A stretch of 64,000 nt of DNA from a cyanobiont of Ornithocercus magnificus (GTDB taxonomy: Bacteria > Cyanobacteriota > Cyanobacteriia > PCC-6307 > Cyanobiaceae), in the NCBI GenBank assembly GCA_007996965.1, contig BIMP01000001.1, positions 496,001 to 560,000 of the forward strand. The letters are read 5' to 3'. The notes beneath the pieces were generated by a model. It worked only from the letters and a program-made list of their open reading frames with translations. It was not told the DNA's origin and made no database searches. The position numbers and the translations under genes are program-made. This document shows, piece by piece, positions 9,909 through 18,536 of this stretch. Every line of letters starts with the position of its first letter. Position 1 is the stretch's first letter.

Positions 9909-10523
9909 ATGGACGATCTACACAGTCCTGGAAGTGTCGGTATCCGTCGCCGGCTCATTGTCTTGCACGGATGGGGTGCTGATGCTTCAGACCTTTGGCC
10001 TATTGCGAACAACCTACGAAAGCGACTGATTCAGATACCCGAGCTTATCGTTTTGCAGGCACCAGAGAGCTGTGCTAGCACATCAGGAAGGCAGTGGTAC
10101 GGGCTTTTTCCGGCCGAATGGGATGCAGTCCCTAAAGCTGTGGAGGAGTTGCTACATCGTCTGGATGCTCTAGAAACCAGCGAGCTTCCGTTATCACGAA
10201 CAGTGCTTCTGGGCTTTTCCCAGGGCGGAGCTATGGCTGTACAGGTTGGGTGTCAACGTCCTCTTGCTGGCATTGTTGGCTGTAGCGCTTATCCACATCC
10301 AGGCTGGACAGCACCAATAGAGCGACCGCCAGTACTGTTACTGCACGGACGTCATGATGAGATTGTTCCCTTTGAAGCTTGCACGGATCTGCACAACCGA
10401 CTCGGTACGGGGGTTGAGCGAACGATGTTGCCATTTCCTGGCGGGCACACAATTCCTGATGACCAGTTAGCCGCTATCGCAATGACAGTTGAACGCTGGT
10501 TTAGTGCTGTGGACACGCTATGA
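9909..10523 (+). CDS. Alpha/beta-hydrolase, carboxylesterase type
   Basis: A 204-residue cytosolic serine hydrolase of the phospholipase/carboxylesterase (YpfH-like) family. The oxyanion region is LHGWGAD (about 19-25), the nucleophile elbow is GFSQGG (about 103-108), and the rest of the triad is Asp in HGRHDEIVP and His in GGHTI near the C-terminus. There is no signal peptide. The substrate is unknown; relatives hydrolyse short acyl esters or lysophospholipids, and some bacterial members act as acyl-protein thioesterases. It is divergent from purH, and its 3' end faces the DUF3155 gene 34 bases away. Confidence 0.88.
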   Translation: MDDLHSPGSVGIRRRLIVLHGWGADASDLWPIANNLRKRLIQIPELIVLQAPESCASTSGRQWYGLFPAEWDAVPKAVEELLHRLDALETSELPLSRTVLLGFSQGGAMAVQVGCQRPLAGIVGCSAYPHPGWTAPIERPPVLLLHGRHDEIVPFEACTDLHNRLGTGVERTMLPFPGGHTIPDDQLAAIAMTVERWFSAVDTL

Positions 10524-10557
10524 GCTGTGACTAAAGTCACTGCCTCTGTGAAATTTT

Positions 10558-10926
10558 TTAGACGAAGGCATACTCATATTCTTCTATTTCCTCCCAATCA
10601 TCAGATGATAGCTCAAGGCCCTTAAATAGCACCTCCTCGCCAATTCTATCGACGATAGTCCGTAGGGAAGGAAATAGGAAGTGGTTCTCCTCAGCATACT
10701 GAGCGCTGAATAGCCCTTTTTCGCCCCAAAAAAAGCGGTCGGTAGTGTGCTCGTTACGACGCACATTCACTAGTGCCGGGGGTATGATGCCGCCCTCAGC
10801 AATATAGTGCCGGGCTGCGGTCACTGGCTTGTGCTTGCCGGTCTCGAGATGGAAAGTGGGTACATACGCCAGCACGCGCTGGCCGGCGAGGCGACGGCGA
10901 CTGGTCCGCTTACGCTTCTTGGACAT
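10558..10926 (-). CDS. DUF3155 protein
   Basis: A 122-residue protein recognised as the cyanobacterial DUF3155 family. It has a strongly basic N-terminus (SKKRKRTSRRRLAGQRVL, about 2-19), a central region HYIAEGGIIPPALVNVRRNEHTTDRFFWGEKG, and a very acidic C-terminus (DDWEEIEEYEYAFV). The charge split suggests RNA, DNA or ribosome contact, but no role is established. There is no membrane segment. A short hairpin covers its likely ribosome binding site. It is convergent with the esterase and divergent from the histidine kinase. Confidence 0.85.
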   Translation of the reverse strand: MSKKRKRTSRRRLAGQRVLAYVPTFHLETGKHKPVTAARHYIAEGGIIPPALVNVRRNEHTTDRFFWGEKGLFSAQYAEENHFLFPSLRTIVDRIGEEVLFKGLELSSDDWEEIEEYEYAFV

Positions 10927-11338
10927 TGTGTGAGGAAGCTCCTAAATGGGAGCGAAGGATGGACTAAGTACAGGATGAGCAAAACACTGTTGTCTGGTAG
11001 CGAATCGCAATCAATGGACAGGCCAGCTCTCAGATGTCAGACTATCGGGACGTAGTGCATTTCCCATAACCAAGTCCCAAACCAGGATCTTAGACCAGCC
11101 CTGAGCTCAAGAGTGCATTTCACAGTCACCACTCCAGCTTTTGACATCACCCAGAGCACAGCCGCTGCTAAGCTGGGTCAGTATGTCACTCTATGGTGTC
11201 ATGCATTGTTAACCATTGATCGGACTTTAGGGCTTTTTCCGAAATTTTCAAGGTCAACCTGCACTTCGGCACTTGCCCCATCACAGTCTCCACAACACGA
11301 TTTACTCCGTAGAGCTGTCAAACCAGTTCCTATCCTTA
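10927..11338. other. Divergent intergenic region between DUF3155 gene and kinase
   Basis: About 410 bases separate the DUF3155 start from the first ATG of the kinase (346 bases if the kinase begins at the TTG at 11273). Promoters for both genes must lie here, but no convincing -35/-10 pair stands out. Open frames within it are short and unrecognised. A small hairpin sits immediately upstream of the DUF3155 gene. No tRNA or other RNA fold is recognised. Confidence 0.55.
10938..10953 (-). promoter_or_regulatory. Hairpin covering the DUF3155 ribosome binding site
   Basis: On the minus strand GCTCC and GGAGC arms of 5 bp flank a six-base loop, in the leader of the DUF3155 mRNA. The right arm contains the only AGGAG-like Shine-Dalgarno sequence, about 12-15 bases before the ATG at 10926, so pairing would hide it. 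The stem is short and may be chance; the spacing is also somewhat long. Confidence 0.35.
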
Positions 11339-12442
11339 ATGGAACAGCAACTACAGCTACTGCGATCTGAATCCCCCTTACGGCAATTAGTCGTCTATCT
11401 GGCGCGCTCTCAACAAGATAATCGACCCACCTTAGAAGTGGTGGGTGCCTCGCCAGAAGTTGGCAGCATCTTGCCTCCAGTGGAGGCCGAACTAGACTTG
11501 CATGTAGGTTCAACTAGCCGGCGCTGGTATCCGCTCCAAGACGGCAGCGTGCTGCTTGGGGTTCTAAGAGCCGAGAGAGAACCTGAAGCAACTTGGTCCA
11601 CCCAGCTAGATACACGACTACGCCATGGAGCAGCACTACTAACTCGAGCTATTTGTCTTGACTTGGAAAGAGCCAAGGTACAAAAAGCACTGAGAACTCA
11701 GAGAGAACAACTTCAGTTGCTAGTGCACCAGCTCCGCAATCCATTAGCTGCTCTTCGCACTTATGCTAAGCTGCTACGAAAACATCTGGATAATGGTAGT
11801 CGTGAACGCTCGTTAGTAGACAATCTGTTGCAAGAACAAAACCGACTTGATGACTACATCAGTGCAATGAGTAGGATTGAAGGCGATGCACTGGTGCTTG
11901 CAATGGGAATGCCGATGGCACTGCTGCCACCAGTCCCAAGTCATGCCTTAGAAAGTAGCTTCCAGGAATTACTGTATCCGCTCTTAGAGCGTGCCAAGGC
12001 AACAGCAGCTCTTCAGCAGCGATCTTGGCAACCCCCTCAGAGCTGGCCAGCATGGACACAGTGTCCCCGACCCGCTGCTGACGCTGTTTTAGCGGAAGTT
12101 GTTGCTAACCTCTTAGAAAATGCCTTTCGCTACAGTCCTTCAGGATCTTTGATAGGACTTAGAGTCCTGGCTGATGGCATTTGCGTTTGGGACAGCGGAA
12201 CTCCGATACCTGAATCAGAACGTGAGGTGATCTTCCAGCCTGGTGTGCGTGGCAGCCAGGGCCGCGATCGACCAGGCAGTGGCTTAGGGCTGGCCCTGGC
12301 CAGGGATTTAGCTCGCCAACTTGGTGGTGACCTTGTCTTACTGCTCAGACCTGCAGAGGCTGCAGATGATCTACCTAATCAGGGTAATGGCTTTCACCTC
12401 ATCTTGCCAGCGACCACAACAGTGCCAGTAACAGCAGGGTGA
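11339..12442 (+). CDS. Orphan sensor histidine kinase
   Basis: A two-component kinase of 367 residues from the ATG at 11339; the frame is open to a TTG at 11273. The N-terminal 110 residues form a soluble sensor region with no membrane helix, possibly a degenerate GAF-like domain, and lacking the KaiB-like fold expected of SasA. A short coiled linker follows (about 108-128), then the H-box LVHQLRNPLAALRTYAKLL with His at about 130, the N-box ANLLENAFRYSPSG, the G1 box VWDSG and G2 box GSGLGLALARD. No response regulator is adjacent, so its partner is unknown. Its 3' end overlaps cobS by 44 bases. Confidence 0.88.
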   Translation: MEQQLQLLRSESPLRQLVVYLARSQQDNRPTLEVVGASPEVGSILPPVEAELDLHVGSTSRRWYPLQDGSVLLGVLRAEREPEATWSTQLDTRLRHGAALLTRAICLDLERAKVQKALRTQREQLQLLVHQLRNPLAALRTYAKLLRKHLDNGSRERSLVDNLLQEQNRLDDYISAMSRIEGDALVLAMGMPMALLPPVPSHALESSFQELLYPLLERAKATAALQQRSWQPPQSWPAWTQCPRPAADAVLAEVVANLLENAFRYSPSGSLIGLRVLADGICVWDSGTPIPESEREVIFQPGVRGSQGRDRPGSGLGLALARDLARQLGGDLVLLLRPAEAADDLPNQGNGFHLILPATTTVPVTAG

Positions 12443-13220
12443 CAGTCTCAGTGGCAACTACAGTTGCACCATAAGAATCCCCACTGTGTCCTCCAAGTTG
12501 TCGGCCTAGTCGCTCAGGTACAATCAGCGCAGGCACAAGACCAGCCGCCAAGCCAATAAGGCGCGATGGTAATGATAGATGCCAGTGTGGCAAGCACAAC
12601 ATGGCCGACAGTACAAATGATAAAGGCAGCAGTGGTAGCAACTCGCGCCAGCCTTGCCAATAGTGCTGGTGAAACCCTGCCGAACCTTCCTGCAGCCGTA
12701 AGTAGGGGAAGCGCTGCAGAGCAACGAAAGGTGCAATGCGTCCCCAGACTGCAGCGAGAACGAGTGCAGGAGGTGCGAGAGGCCCAAGGTGTATCAGGGA
12801 CGCTAACTGCAATAGCAGCAGTAGTGCAAAAGCCTGAACACCACTAGCTCCTACGCGACTGTCTTCCATAGCTGCAAGACGACGGTCTGCACGGGCGGCT
12901 AGACCATCAGCTGTATCCATTAGGCCATCGTGGTGTAGTCCGCCAGTGATCCAAAGACCTAACCCTAGAACAGCAGAGGCTGTAGATACTGACGACCAGC
13001 TAAGGGAGCTTAGTCCTAACCAAAGTCCTGCCTGGATTGAACCAGTCACTAGTCCAATCCAGGGAGCGAATCGGGCAATGCGCTTGAAGCTTGGTTCCAG
13101 CTGAGGCCAGATAGGCAGTATTGAATAAAATGTCCAGGCGCCGGCAAGATCCTGAAGCCACTCGGGAACATGTCGCCTCACCAACAAACTGCTACGAAGG
13201 AGCCAGCGTAGGATTTTCAC
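12399..13220 (-). CDS. cobS: Adenosylcobinamide-GDP ribazoletransferase (cobalamin synthase)
   Basis: A membrane enzyme joining alpha-ribazole to adenosylcobinamide-GDP, the final assembly step of (pseudo)cobalamin. The 273 residues contain several hydrophobic helices and the Mg-binding motif [21 protein letters not shown] (about 92-112) with its aspartates intact. [11 protein letters not shown] near the C-terminus is family-like. Picocyanobacteria make pseudocobalamin with this pathway. The ATG at 13220 is used here; a GTG at 13181 is an alternative. Its start lies only 17 bases from the tgt start on the other strand, and its 3' end overlaps the kinase gene. Confidence 0.92.
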   Translation of the reverse strand: MKILRWLLRSSLLVRRHVPEWLQDLAGAWTFYSILPIWPQLEPSFKRIARFAPWIGLVTGSIQAGLWLGLSSLSWSSVSTASAVLGLGLWITGGLHHDGLMDTADGLAARADRRLAAMEDSRVGASGVQAFALLLLLQLASLIHLGPLAPPALVLAAVWGRIAPFVALQRFPYLRLQEGSAGFHQHYWQGWRELLPLLPLSFVLSAMLCLPHWHLSLPSRLIGLAAGLVPALIVPERLGRQLGGHSGDSYGATVVATETVTLLLLALLWSLAR

Positions 13221-13237
13221 TTGGGCTAATACAGTTT

Positions 13238-14356
13238 GTGTTCGAATATCAGATACACTGCCACTGTACTAAAACGTTTGCTCGCACAGGTTGTTTCTCA
13301 ACACCTCATGGCTGTGTAAAAACACCGCGGTTTATGCCTGTCGGCACCTTAGCGACAGTGAAGGGAATATCGACTGATCAACTTGCTGCTACTGGAGCGC
13401 AAATGATCCTGAGCAATACATTTCATCTACACCTGCAACCTGGTGAAGATATAGTAGCAGCAGCTGGAGGATTACACAGCTTCATGAACTGGAGCAAGCC
13501 GATACTCACTGACTCAGGCGGCTTCCAAGTTTGCAGCCTCGCTGACCTCAACCGGATCGATGATGAGGGCGTTATGTTTCGGAATCCGCGTAATGGGAGC
13601 CTAGTCTGGCTGAACCCAGAGCGGGCCACCGAAATCCAGATGGCTCTTGGCGCTGATGTAGTTATGGCCTTTGACCAGTGTTCACCATATCCTGCTAGTG
13701 AACTAGATCTAGAAACTGCCTGCCGCCGCACTCATGACTGGTTGAAGCGCTGCATAAATGCACACAAACGCACTGATCAGGCACTGTTCGGCATTGTGCA
13801 AGGTGGCTGCATGCTTCATCTTCGTGAGTGGAGCGCACGGACCGTAGCCGAATTGAACCTGCCGGGGATTGCTATAGGCGGAGTCAGTGTTGGAGAGCCT
13901 GCTGAAGAATTACACAGGATCGTGCGTCATGTCACACCGTTATTGCCAGAGGACCGCCCACGTTATCTGATGGGCATTGGCACACTAAGAGAGATGGCAA
14001 TTGCCGTGGCAAATGGGGTCGATCTTCTAGATTGTGTTCTGCCTACGCGCCTTGGGCGACATGGCACTGCCTTAGTAAATGAGCAACGTTGGAATCTCCG
14101 CAACACGCGGTTTCGCCATGATTACGCTCCTCTAGATCCTAGTTGCTCCTGCCCAGCTTGTCTGTACCATAGCCGTGCCTACCTGCACCACTTGGTTCGT
14201 AGTCAAGAGCTCCTAGGCCTCACACTTCTCAGTTTGCATAACCTAACCCATCTGATCCGGTTTACTACTGCTATGGGTAAGGCAATAGAGGACAACTGCT
14301 TCTCAGAAGACTTTGCCCCTTGGAAGATAAACTCTCCAGCTCACCATACGTGGTAG
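13238..14356 (+). CDS. tgt: tRNA-guanine transglycosylase
   Basis: Exchanges G34 of GUN-anticodon tRNAs (Asp, Asn, His, Tyr) for the queuosine precursor preQ1. The frame is open from 13121, but family alignment favours the GTG at 13238 ([10 protein letters not shown]), giving 372 residues. The active-site aspartates are visible in DSGGFQ and [12 protein letters not shown], and the zinc site in [17 protein letters not shown] with a later LHNL histidine. The usual phenylalanine after GGFQV is Cys here, a small oddity. psbK follows 31 bases downstream on the same strand, so the two are likely cotranscribed. Confidence 0.94.
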   Translation: MFEYQIHCHCTKTFARTGCFSTPHGCVKTPRFMPVGTLATVKGISTDQLAATGAQMILSNTFHLHLQPGEDIVAAAGGLHSFMNWSKPILTDSGGFQVCSLADLNRIDDEGVMFRNPRNGSLVWLNPERATEIQMALGADVVMAFDQCSPYPASELDLETACRRTHDWLKRCINAHKRTDQALFGIVQGGCMLHLREWSARTVAELNLPGIAIGGVSVGEPAEELHRIVRHVTPLLPEDRPRYLMGIGTLREMAIAVANGVDLLDCVLPTRLGRHGTALVNEQRWNLRNTRFRHDYAPLDPSCSCPACLYHSRAYLHHLVRSQELLGLTLLSLHNLTHLIRFTTAMGKAIEDNCFSEDFAPWKINSPAHHTW

Positions 14357-14387
14357 ACTGAAGTTTACAGCATTCTAACAGTCCGAG

Positions 14388-14531
14388 ATGATTTTTGAGT
14401 ACCTAAGACTAGTAGGCCAGCTCCCAGAGGCTTACCAAGCCTTTGGCCCAATGGTTGACATATTGCCCATAATTCCTGTTTTCTTCTTACTTCTTGCCTT
14501 TGTCTGGCAAGCATCAGTTGGATTTCGCTGA
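14388..14531 (+). CDS. psbK: Photosystem II reaction centre protein PsbK
   Basis: A 47-residue single-helix thylakoid protein that stabilises the PSII core near CP43. Translation from the ATG at 14388 gives an N-terminal presequence followed by the mature part beginning about [20 protein letters not shown], then a hydrophobic helix [15 protein letters not shown] and stop. The Pro-rich [20 protein letters not shown] stretch is diagnostic. It lies 31 bases after tgt and ends one base before the converging end of the glycosyltransferase gene. Confidence 0.95.
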   Translation: MIFEYLRLVGQLPEAYQAFGPMVDILPIIPVFFLLLAFVWQASVGFR

Positions 14532-14532
14532 C

Positions 14533-15285
14533 TCAGGGACGTTTTTCTGTAGAGCCATGTCTGTGCCAGAGTACTGTCCAGACAAAAACCGGAATCGATA
14601 GTGTTCTCCGCCACCGGCCTGGTTCCTGCAGAAGTCTATAAAGCCACTCAATCCGGCAATGTCTAATCCAGGTAGGTGCTCGCCTCTTGACACCTGCCCA
14701 AACGTCAAAGCTTCCTCCAACTCCCATCCAAATTCCTGGTAACCCCTGACGAACTCTGTGTGACCAAAGTTCTTGATGGGGAGCTCCTAATGCTACTAGG
14801 ACAAGATCCGGTCGCAGCTGTGCCAGTCTTAACTCAGTGTTTAACCACTGTTGTGGCTCCTGATATCCATGCTCAACTAGATTTAGCTGTAGTCCGGGCA
14901 GACATTTTGGTAGTCGTTGCTGAAGACAGATCCTTACCTCAGGTGCTCCACCTACTAGGGCAACTGCCCAGCTATGTGTTGCGGCATACTGCAGTAGCGA
15001 CCACGCTAGCTCGATGCCAGGAATACGAGACACACGAACATTCTGACACTCTAAAGCCCAGATGACTCCAGCTCCATCCGGGATAACTAGCTCGGCAGCA
15101 GCAATAGTGTCTCTAAGGGATGGTAGTGCGCGTGCCATCATAGTTATCTCAGCATTCAGCGTAACTATCTGCCCACCACCACCGTCACGAAGACTAATAG
15201 CTGCAGCAACAACATCATGACAGACATCTACAGAGATTCCAACAACACAGCATCGCCTCTGGTCACCCGGGCTTACTTTAACCAT
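14533..15285 (-). CDS. WecG/TagA/CpsF family glycosyltransferase
   Basis: A 250-residue GT26 enzyme that transfers a sugar (in relatives ManNAc or ManNAcA) from a UDP donor to an undecaprenyl-linked acceptor at the inner face of the cytoplasmic membrane. Visible motifs are the TLNAEITMMAR segment (about 42-52), PDGAGVIWAL (about 69-78), the nucleotide-binding VALVGGAPE (about 112-120) and the LVALGAPHQELW signature (about 165-176). No membrane helix is present, as in the family. Its exact sugar is unknown. It probably contributes to surface polysaccharide, but no glycan gene is adjacent except the Gfo/Idh oxidoreductase across a gap. Confidence 0.9.
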   Translation of the reverse strand: MVKVSPGDQRRCCVVGISVDVCHDVVAAAISLRDGGGGQIVTLNAEITMMARALPSLRDTIAAAELVIPDGAGVIWALECQNVRVSRIPGIELAWSLLQYAATHSWAVALVGGAPEVRICLQQRLPKCLPGLQLNLVEHGYQEPQQWLNTELRLAQLRPDLVLVALGAPHQELWSHRVRQGLPGIWMGVGGSFDVWAGVKRRAPTWIRHCRIEWLYRLLQEPGRWRRTLSIPVFVWTVLWHRHGSTEKRP

Positions 15286-15633
15286 TTTGCACAGTTGCCA
15301 TAGTGCCTGTTCCTATCTGAAATTCTGCAGGTGGAGAAGTATAGTGTCCACTAACAGCAGCTTCTGAGTCTGTCTTAAGTGCATAAGTCCGCGGAATGAA
15401 GTTAAATGTCCAGAAATAAATTTATCTCTGAGAGGGCATACTTGCTGCTTTTTTTGCTAACACACACTGTATAGTATCAGTCGAACCAGCTAATGGCAAT
15501 ACGAGTTCTCTAGAGCCATAAAATTTCTAGGAAGATTATTGAAAAACTCTTTATAGCTAGTCTTACTATAGGTAGACCGCTATAGTCTATCTGCTTACTA
15601 GCAAAAGCTTAAGTACTGAGATGGGCAAGAGCT
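15286..15633. other. 348-base intergenic region without a gene
   Basis: This AT-rich gap lies between the start of the glycosyltransferase gene and the end of the Gfo/Idh gene, both leftward. It must contain the glycosyltransferase promoter and the end of the upstream transcript. A plus-strand run of seven T at 15449-15455 has no convincing stem before it. No open frame of note and no RNA gene are recognised. Confidence 0.55.
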
Positions 15634-16638
15634 TTAGACTGATCGACCAAGTAGAAGTCCCGTACTAGGCTGTCTGACAGCTTGTTCAATTAGGTCAGCT
15701 AGATAGAGTGCTCTTGAGGCTTGCTGGCCATCCACAGCGGGTATCTCTCTACCACGAACACACTGGAGAAAGTGTTCTAATTCAGCATAGAGTGGTTCTA
15801 TTGAGGTGATGCTCACCTCTTCAATAAAACCATCATTGCGGTATAGAAGCTCTCCATGGTCAGCTGAGTACCACTCATGAGCCTGACGGTAGATATGCAA
15901 TGTGTGATTAAGGAAGTCAGTCTCTACCAAGCTGCCACGACAATGAGCACTAAGACTTCTGATCTTACGGTGAGTCATTTTGCTAGCTGTTAGGCTGGCT
16001 ACCACGCCATTCTCGAATCCAAGGGTGGCGTTAACATAGTCAATAGGGCCATTGCTGCTACAGCCACCCGAGGCAGCAATATTTACTACTGGTGCTTGAG
16101 CGAGCTCAAGCACCAGGTCAAGGTCGTGGATCATCAAATCTAGGACAACGGAGACGTCATTAGCGCGATTTGGGTGCGGACTGTGACGTCGTGCTTCCAA
16201 AACAACCACCTCTTCGTTAGCCACTATTTTAGTGAGCTCACGGAAGGCAGGATTGAAGCGTTCAATATGACCAACTTGTAGCAGCTTACTAGCACGATGT
16301 GCGGCATCGATCAGTGCAGAAGCTTCATCTTGACTTGCGGCAATTGGCTTCTCGATCAGCACATGTAGACCAGCCTCCAGACAAGCGGTACCTACTGGAT
16401 GATGAAGGATTGTAGGAACTGCGACACAAACAGCTTCAATGCTTGAGAGCATCTCAGGATAGTCAGGAAACCACTGGCAGCTGAACTGATCGACAGCTAA
16501 ACGGCCACGCTCAGAGTCTGGATCGGCCACTCCTACTAAATCTGCATCTCTAAGCAAGCTCAGCACACGGGCGTGATGCCATCCCATGTTCCCAATTCCG
16601 ATCACCCCAACCTTCACCGGAACTATGGGGTCGGTCAT
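15634..16638 (-). CDS. Gfo/Idh/MocA family NAD(P)-dependent oxidoreductase
   Basis: A 334-residue cytosolic dehydrogenase. The N-terminal Rossmann fold opens with VGVIGIGNMGWHHA (about 8-21). The family EKP motif occurs in HVLIEKPIAAS (about 92-102), and the C-terminal alpha/beta domain contains HDLDLVLEL. Members oxidise or epimerise sugars, often nucleotide sugars for lipopolysaccharide or sialic-acid-like residues, but some reduce biliverdin or process inositols. The GHIERFNPA segment is typical of sugar-nucleotide members such as WlbA. The substrate cannot be fixed. It follows the CNNM gene by about 40 bases on the same strand. Confidence 0.88.
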   Translation of the reverse strand: MTDPIVPVKVGVIGIGNMGWHHARVLSLLRDADLVGVADPDSERGRLAVDQFSCQWFPDYPEMLSSIEAVCVAVPTILHHPVGTACLEAGLHVLIEKPIAASQDEASALIDAAHRASKLLQVGHIERFNPAFRELTKIVANEEVVVLEARRHSPHPNRANDVSVVLDLMIHDLDLVLELAQAPVVNIAASGGCSSNGPIDYVNATLGFENGVVASLTASKMTHRKIRSLSAHCRGSLVETDFLNHTLHIYRQAHEWYSADHGELLYRNDGFIEEVSITSIEPLYAELEHFLQCVRGREIPAVDGQQASRALYLADLIEQAVRQPSTGLLLGRSV

Positions 16639-16677
16639 CAGGCAGAACTTGCGTATTATCTGGCTGATTATCAGCGA

Positions 16678-17964
16678 TCAACTGCTCGTGTGATGGCCTC
16701 GGGGCAAAATCAATCGTACACGTTGGATCCGCGGCCCATCCATCTCGGTAATCTCGAACCGCATGCCGTCATGTTGCAGGGCCTCCCCAGGAGTTGGTAT
16801 ATGTTGAAGTTTTTCAAGCAGGAAGCCAGCTAAAGTGTGGTGGTCATGAGCTTCTGGTAAATGTAAGCTGAGCTGACGATTCAATTCAAATATCTCAAGA
16901 TCACCAGCTAGCATCCACAAACCTGGTTGCCCATCAACTGGTTGCAGGTCAGTTTCATCGTCCCCAGGTCTGATTTCTTCTCCAACAATTTCCCCATTAA
17001 GATCTGCTGTAGTTACTAAGCCTTCTGTACCTCCATGCTCGTCAACTACAAGTAAAAAGGGATGACCGCTACGTATCCTCATCAGCAACTCTTCTAGGGT
17101 CTCTGTCTCAAGTACTCTTACTGCCGGCAGTAGATAAGGCTCCAGTAGTGAGTTAGCATTGAGTTCTCCACGAGAAATTGGCTCAGCCAGACGACGCAGG
17201 TCAAGAACACCACGAACATCATCAAGGGAAATGCCAATTACAGGGAACCGAGCATGGCGGGTGCAGTGCACAGCATGCATCAATTCATGGAATCGTACAC
17301 TCACTGGTAGCGTTACCATGCCAGAGCGTGGCACCATGACCTCTCTCACCTGAGTATCTCTTAGTGAGAAGACTCCTTCTAGGATATTGCGCTCATCGGG
17401 CCGCAGTCCTGTGACACCGCCTGACTCAATTAGAGTCTCCAGCTCACCAGCGGAAAGTACAGGCATCAAAGCATCCCAGCCGTTTCGTAAGCCAACAAGT
17501 CTAAATAACAAAGAAACCAGAGTCTCAAGAAGAATCACAAGAGGCATCATTACTTGTAGTGCTGACTCAAGTGGCGGCGCAAGCCTCAGTGCAGCTAGCT
17601 CAGGATGACTAAGCACCCAAGCTCGTGGTAGGAGCCCAGCAAGTAGAGTTGCTAAAGCCACCAGTAACAGGAACAATATGGCATCCCACCACCGGGAACC
17701 ACCAGCCACGATGCTTGGCCAGATTTGCTCGCCTAGACCACGGCCAACCCATCCAAGAGCCAGCAACGATAGAGCTGTACCTAATTGTGAGACGATCAAG
17801 GTTCGCCGAAGTCGTCGCTGAAGGCGCTGGACAGCTCGGGCTCCGTGAGTCCCTTCCTCAACAAGAATTGAGACACGGCTTGGTCTTAGACGTAGTAACG
17901 CAACTTCAGCCGCTGCAAAGAAAGCTGGTAAGAGCAGCAACACAGCAAGAGCCAGGAACCGCAT
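16678..17964 (-). CDS. CNNM/DUF21 and CBS-domain membrane protein (CorC/HlyC type)
   Basis: A 428-residue membrane protein with a likely role in magnesium or cobalt efflux or homeostasis; it is often misnamed hemolysin. The DUF21 membrane domain (about 1-170) has three to four helices and the LLPAFFAAAEVALLRLRPSR opening. A pair of CBS domains follows (about 200-315, including VREVMVPRSGMVTLP and DEHGGTEGLVTT). The C-terminal CorC_HlyC domain (about 330-425, including WMLAGDLEIFELN and HHTLAGFLLEKL) ends the protein. The ATG at 17964 is favoured over the TTG one codon earlier. It begins only 14 bases after tRNA-Met on the same strand. Confidence 0.9.
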   Translation of the reverse strand: MRFLALAVLLLLPAFFAAAEVALLRLRPSRVSILVEEGTHGARAVQRLQRRLRRTLIVSQLGTALSLLALGWVGRGLGEQIWPSIVAGGSRWWDAILFLLLVALATLLAGLLPRAWVLSHPELAALRLAPPLESALQVMMPLVILLETLVSLLFRLVGLRNGWDALMPVLSAGELETLIESGGVTGLRPDERNILEGVFSLRDTQVREVMVPRSGMVTLPVSVRFHELMHAVHCTRHARFPVIGISLDDVRGVLDLRRLAEPISRGELNANSLLEPYLLPAVRVLETETLEELLMRIRSGHPFLLVVDEHGGTEGLVTTADLNGEIVGEEIRPGDDETDLQPVDGQPGLWMLAGDLEIFELNRQLSLHLPEAHDHHTLAGFLLEKLQHIPTPGEALQHDGMRFEITEMDGPRIQRVRLILPRGHHTSS

Positions 17965-17977
17965 CAACCGGTATGAG

Positions 17978-18050
17978 TGGGGGTCGCGAGGATCGAACTC
18001 GCCTTGGGCGAATTATGAGTTCGCTGCATTCACCAGATTGCTAGACCCCC
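17978..18050 (-). tRNA. tRNA-Met (anticodon CAU)
   Basis: A cloverleaf on the minus strand has acceptor stem GGGGGTC pairing with GACCCCC and discriminator A. The D-loop is TAGCAATCTGGTGAATGC, the anticodon loop CTCATAA carries CAU, and the T arm is GGCGA-GTTCGATCC-TCGC-like. CCA is not encoded. Three tRNAs share CAU (initiator Met, elongator Met, lysidine-modified Ile); the fully paired G1-C72 end argues against the bacterial initiator, and the body resembles elongator Met, though Ile2 is not excluded. No terminator is visible before the CNNM gene 14 bases downstream. Confidence 0.9.
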
Positions 18051-18536
18051 TTCCTGCTGGATCTACCACAGTCTATAAATTAAGTGTAACGGGAGCAAAG
18101 CCCAACCCAGATAGTGTCAGGTTACAGTGCTCCACATCTCTAAGATAGACTGTCCAACCGTGTAACAAGGTTTCCTGGTATACTCAGTGACCTAGTATTA
18201 CGTGTTGAGATCCGTAGCCAAGAGTTCCAGACATGTGCAACATGTTCAGCTAAATCCAGCATTAACTATGTGGGTCCGCATTTTGAAGTCTGACTATGTA
18301 GATCATGTTAACCCACGACCATCATGATCGGACTCTTGCGAGTACAAGCTTCAAAGATGCTGATACAGTTCTCTTGCCAGTGAGTCAAGTGGTTCAGGCA
18401 ACAGAAGGCAGCGACAGCTTTAGCCAGGAGACAAGATATATGACCATACCTAGGATAGGATGTAAAGAATCTTCGCAGCCAGAAGAAGCTGAGGCTGCGT
18501 ATAGGGCACAAATGAGACATTTTATGTACCAGTCCA
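18051..18536. other. 486-base intergenic region with a doubtful 80-codon frame
   Basis: This gap lies between divergent tRNA-Met and pyrE. One plus-strand frame runs from 18305 to 18547 (80 codons) and overlaps the pyrE start by 11 bases. Its product has no recognised motif; the tail ([19 protein letters not shown]) looks helical and protein-like, but the front half does not. It could be a degraded gene or chance. Promoters of both flanking genes should lie here, but none is convincing. Confidence 0.45.

Noticed and set aside
10926-10940. Yfr1-like CU-rich motif (TTCCTCACACA) in the DUF3155 leader
   Set aside because: It resembles the conserved Yfr1 single-stranded motif, but neither flanking stem nor terminator of Yfr1 is present; chance is more likely.
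15441-15457. Possible terminator ahead of the T-run at 15449
   Set aside because: The only stem preceding the seven T is three base pairs, and no plus-strand transcript is known there.
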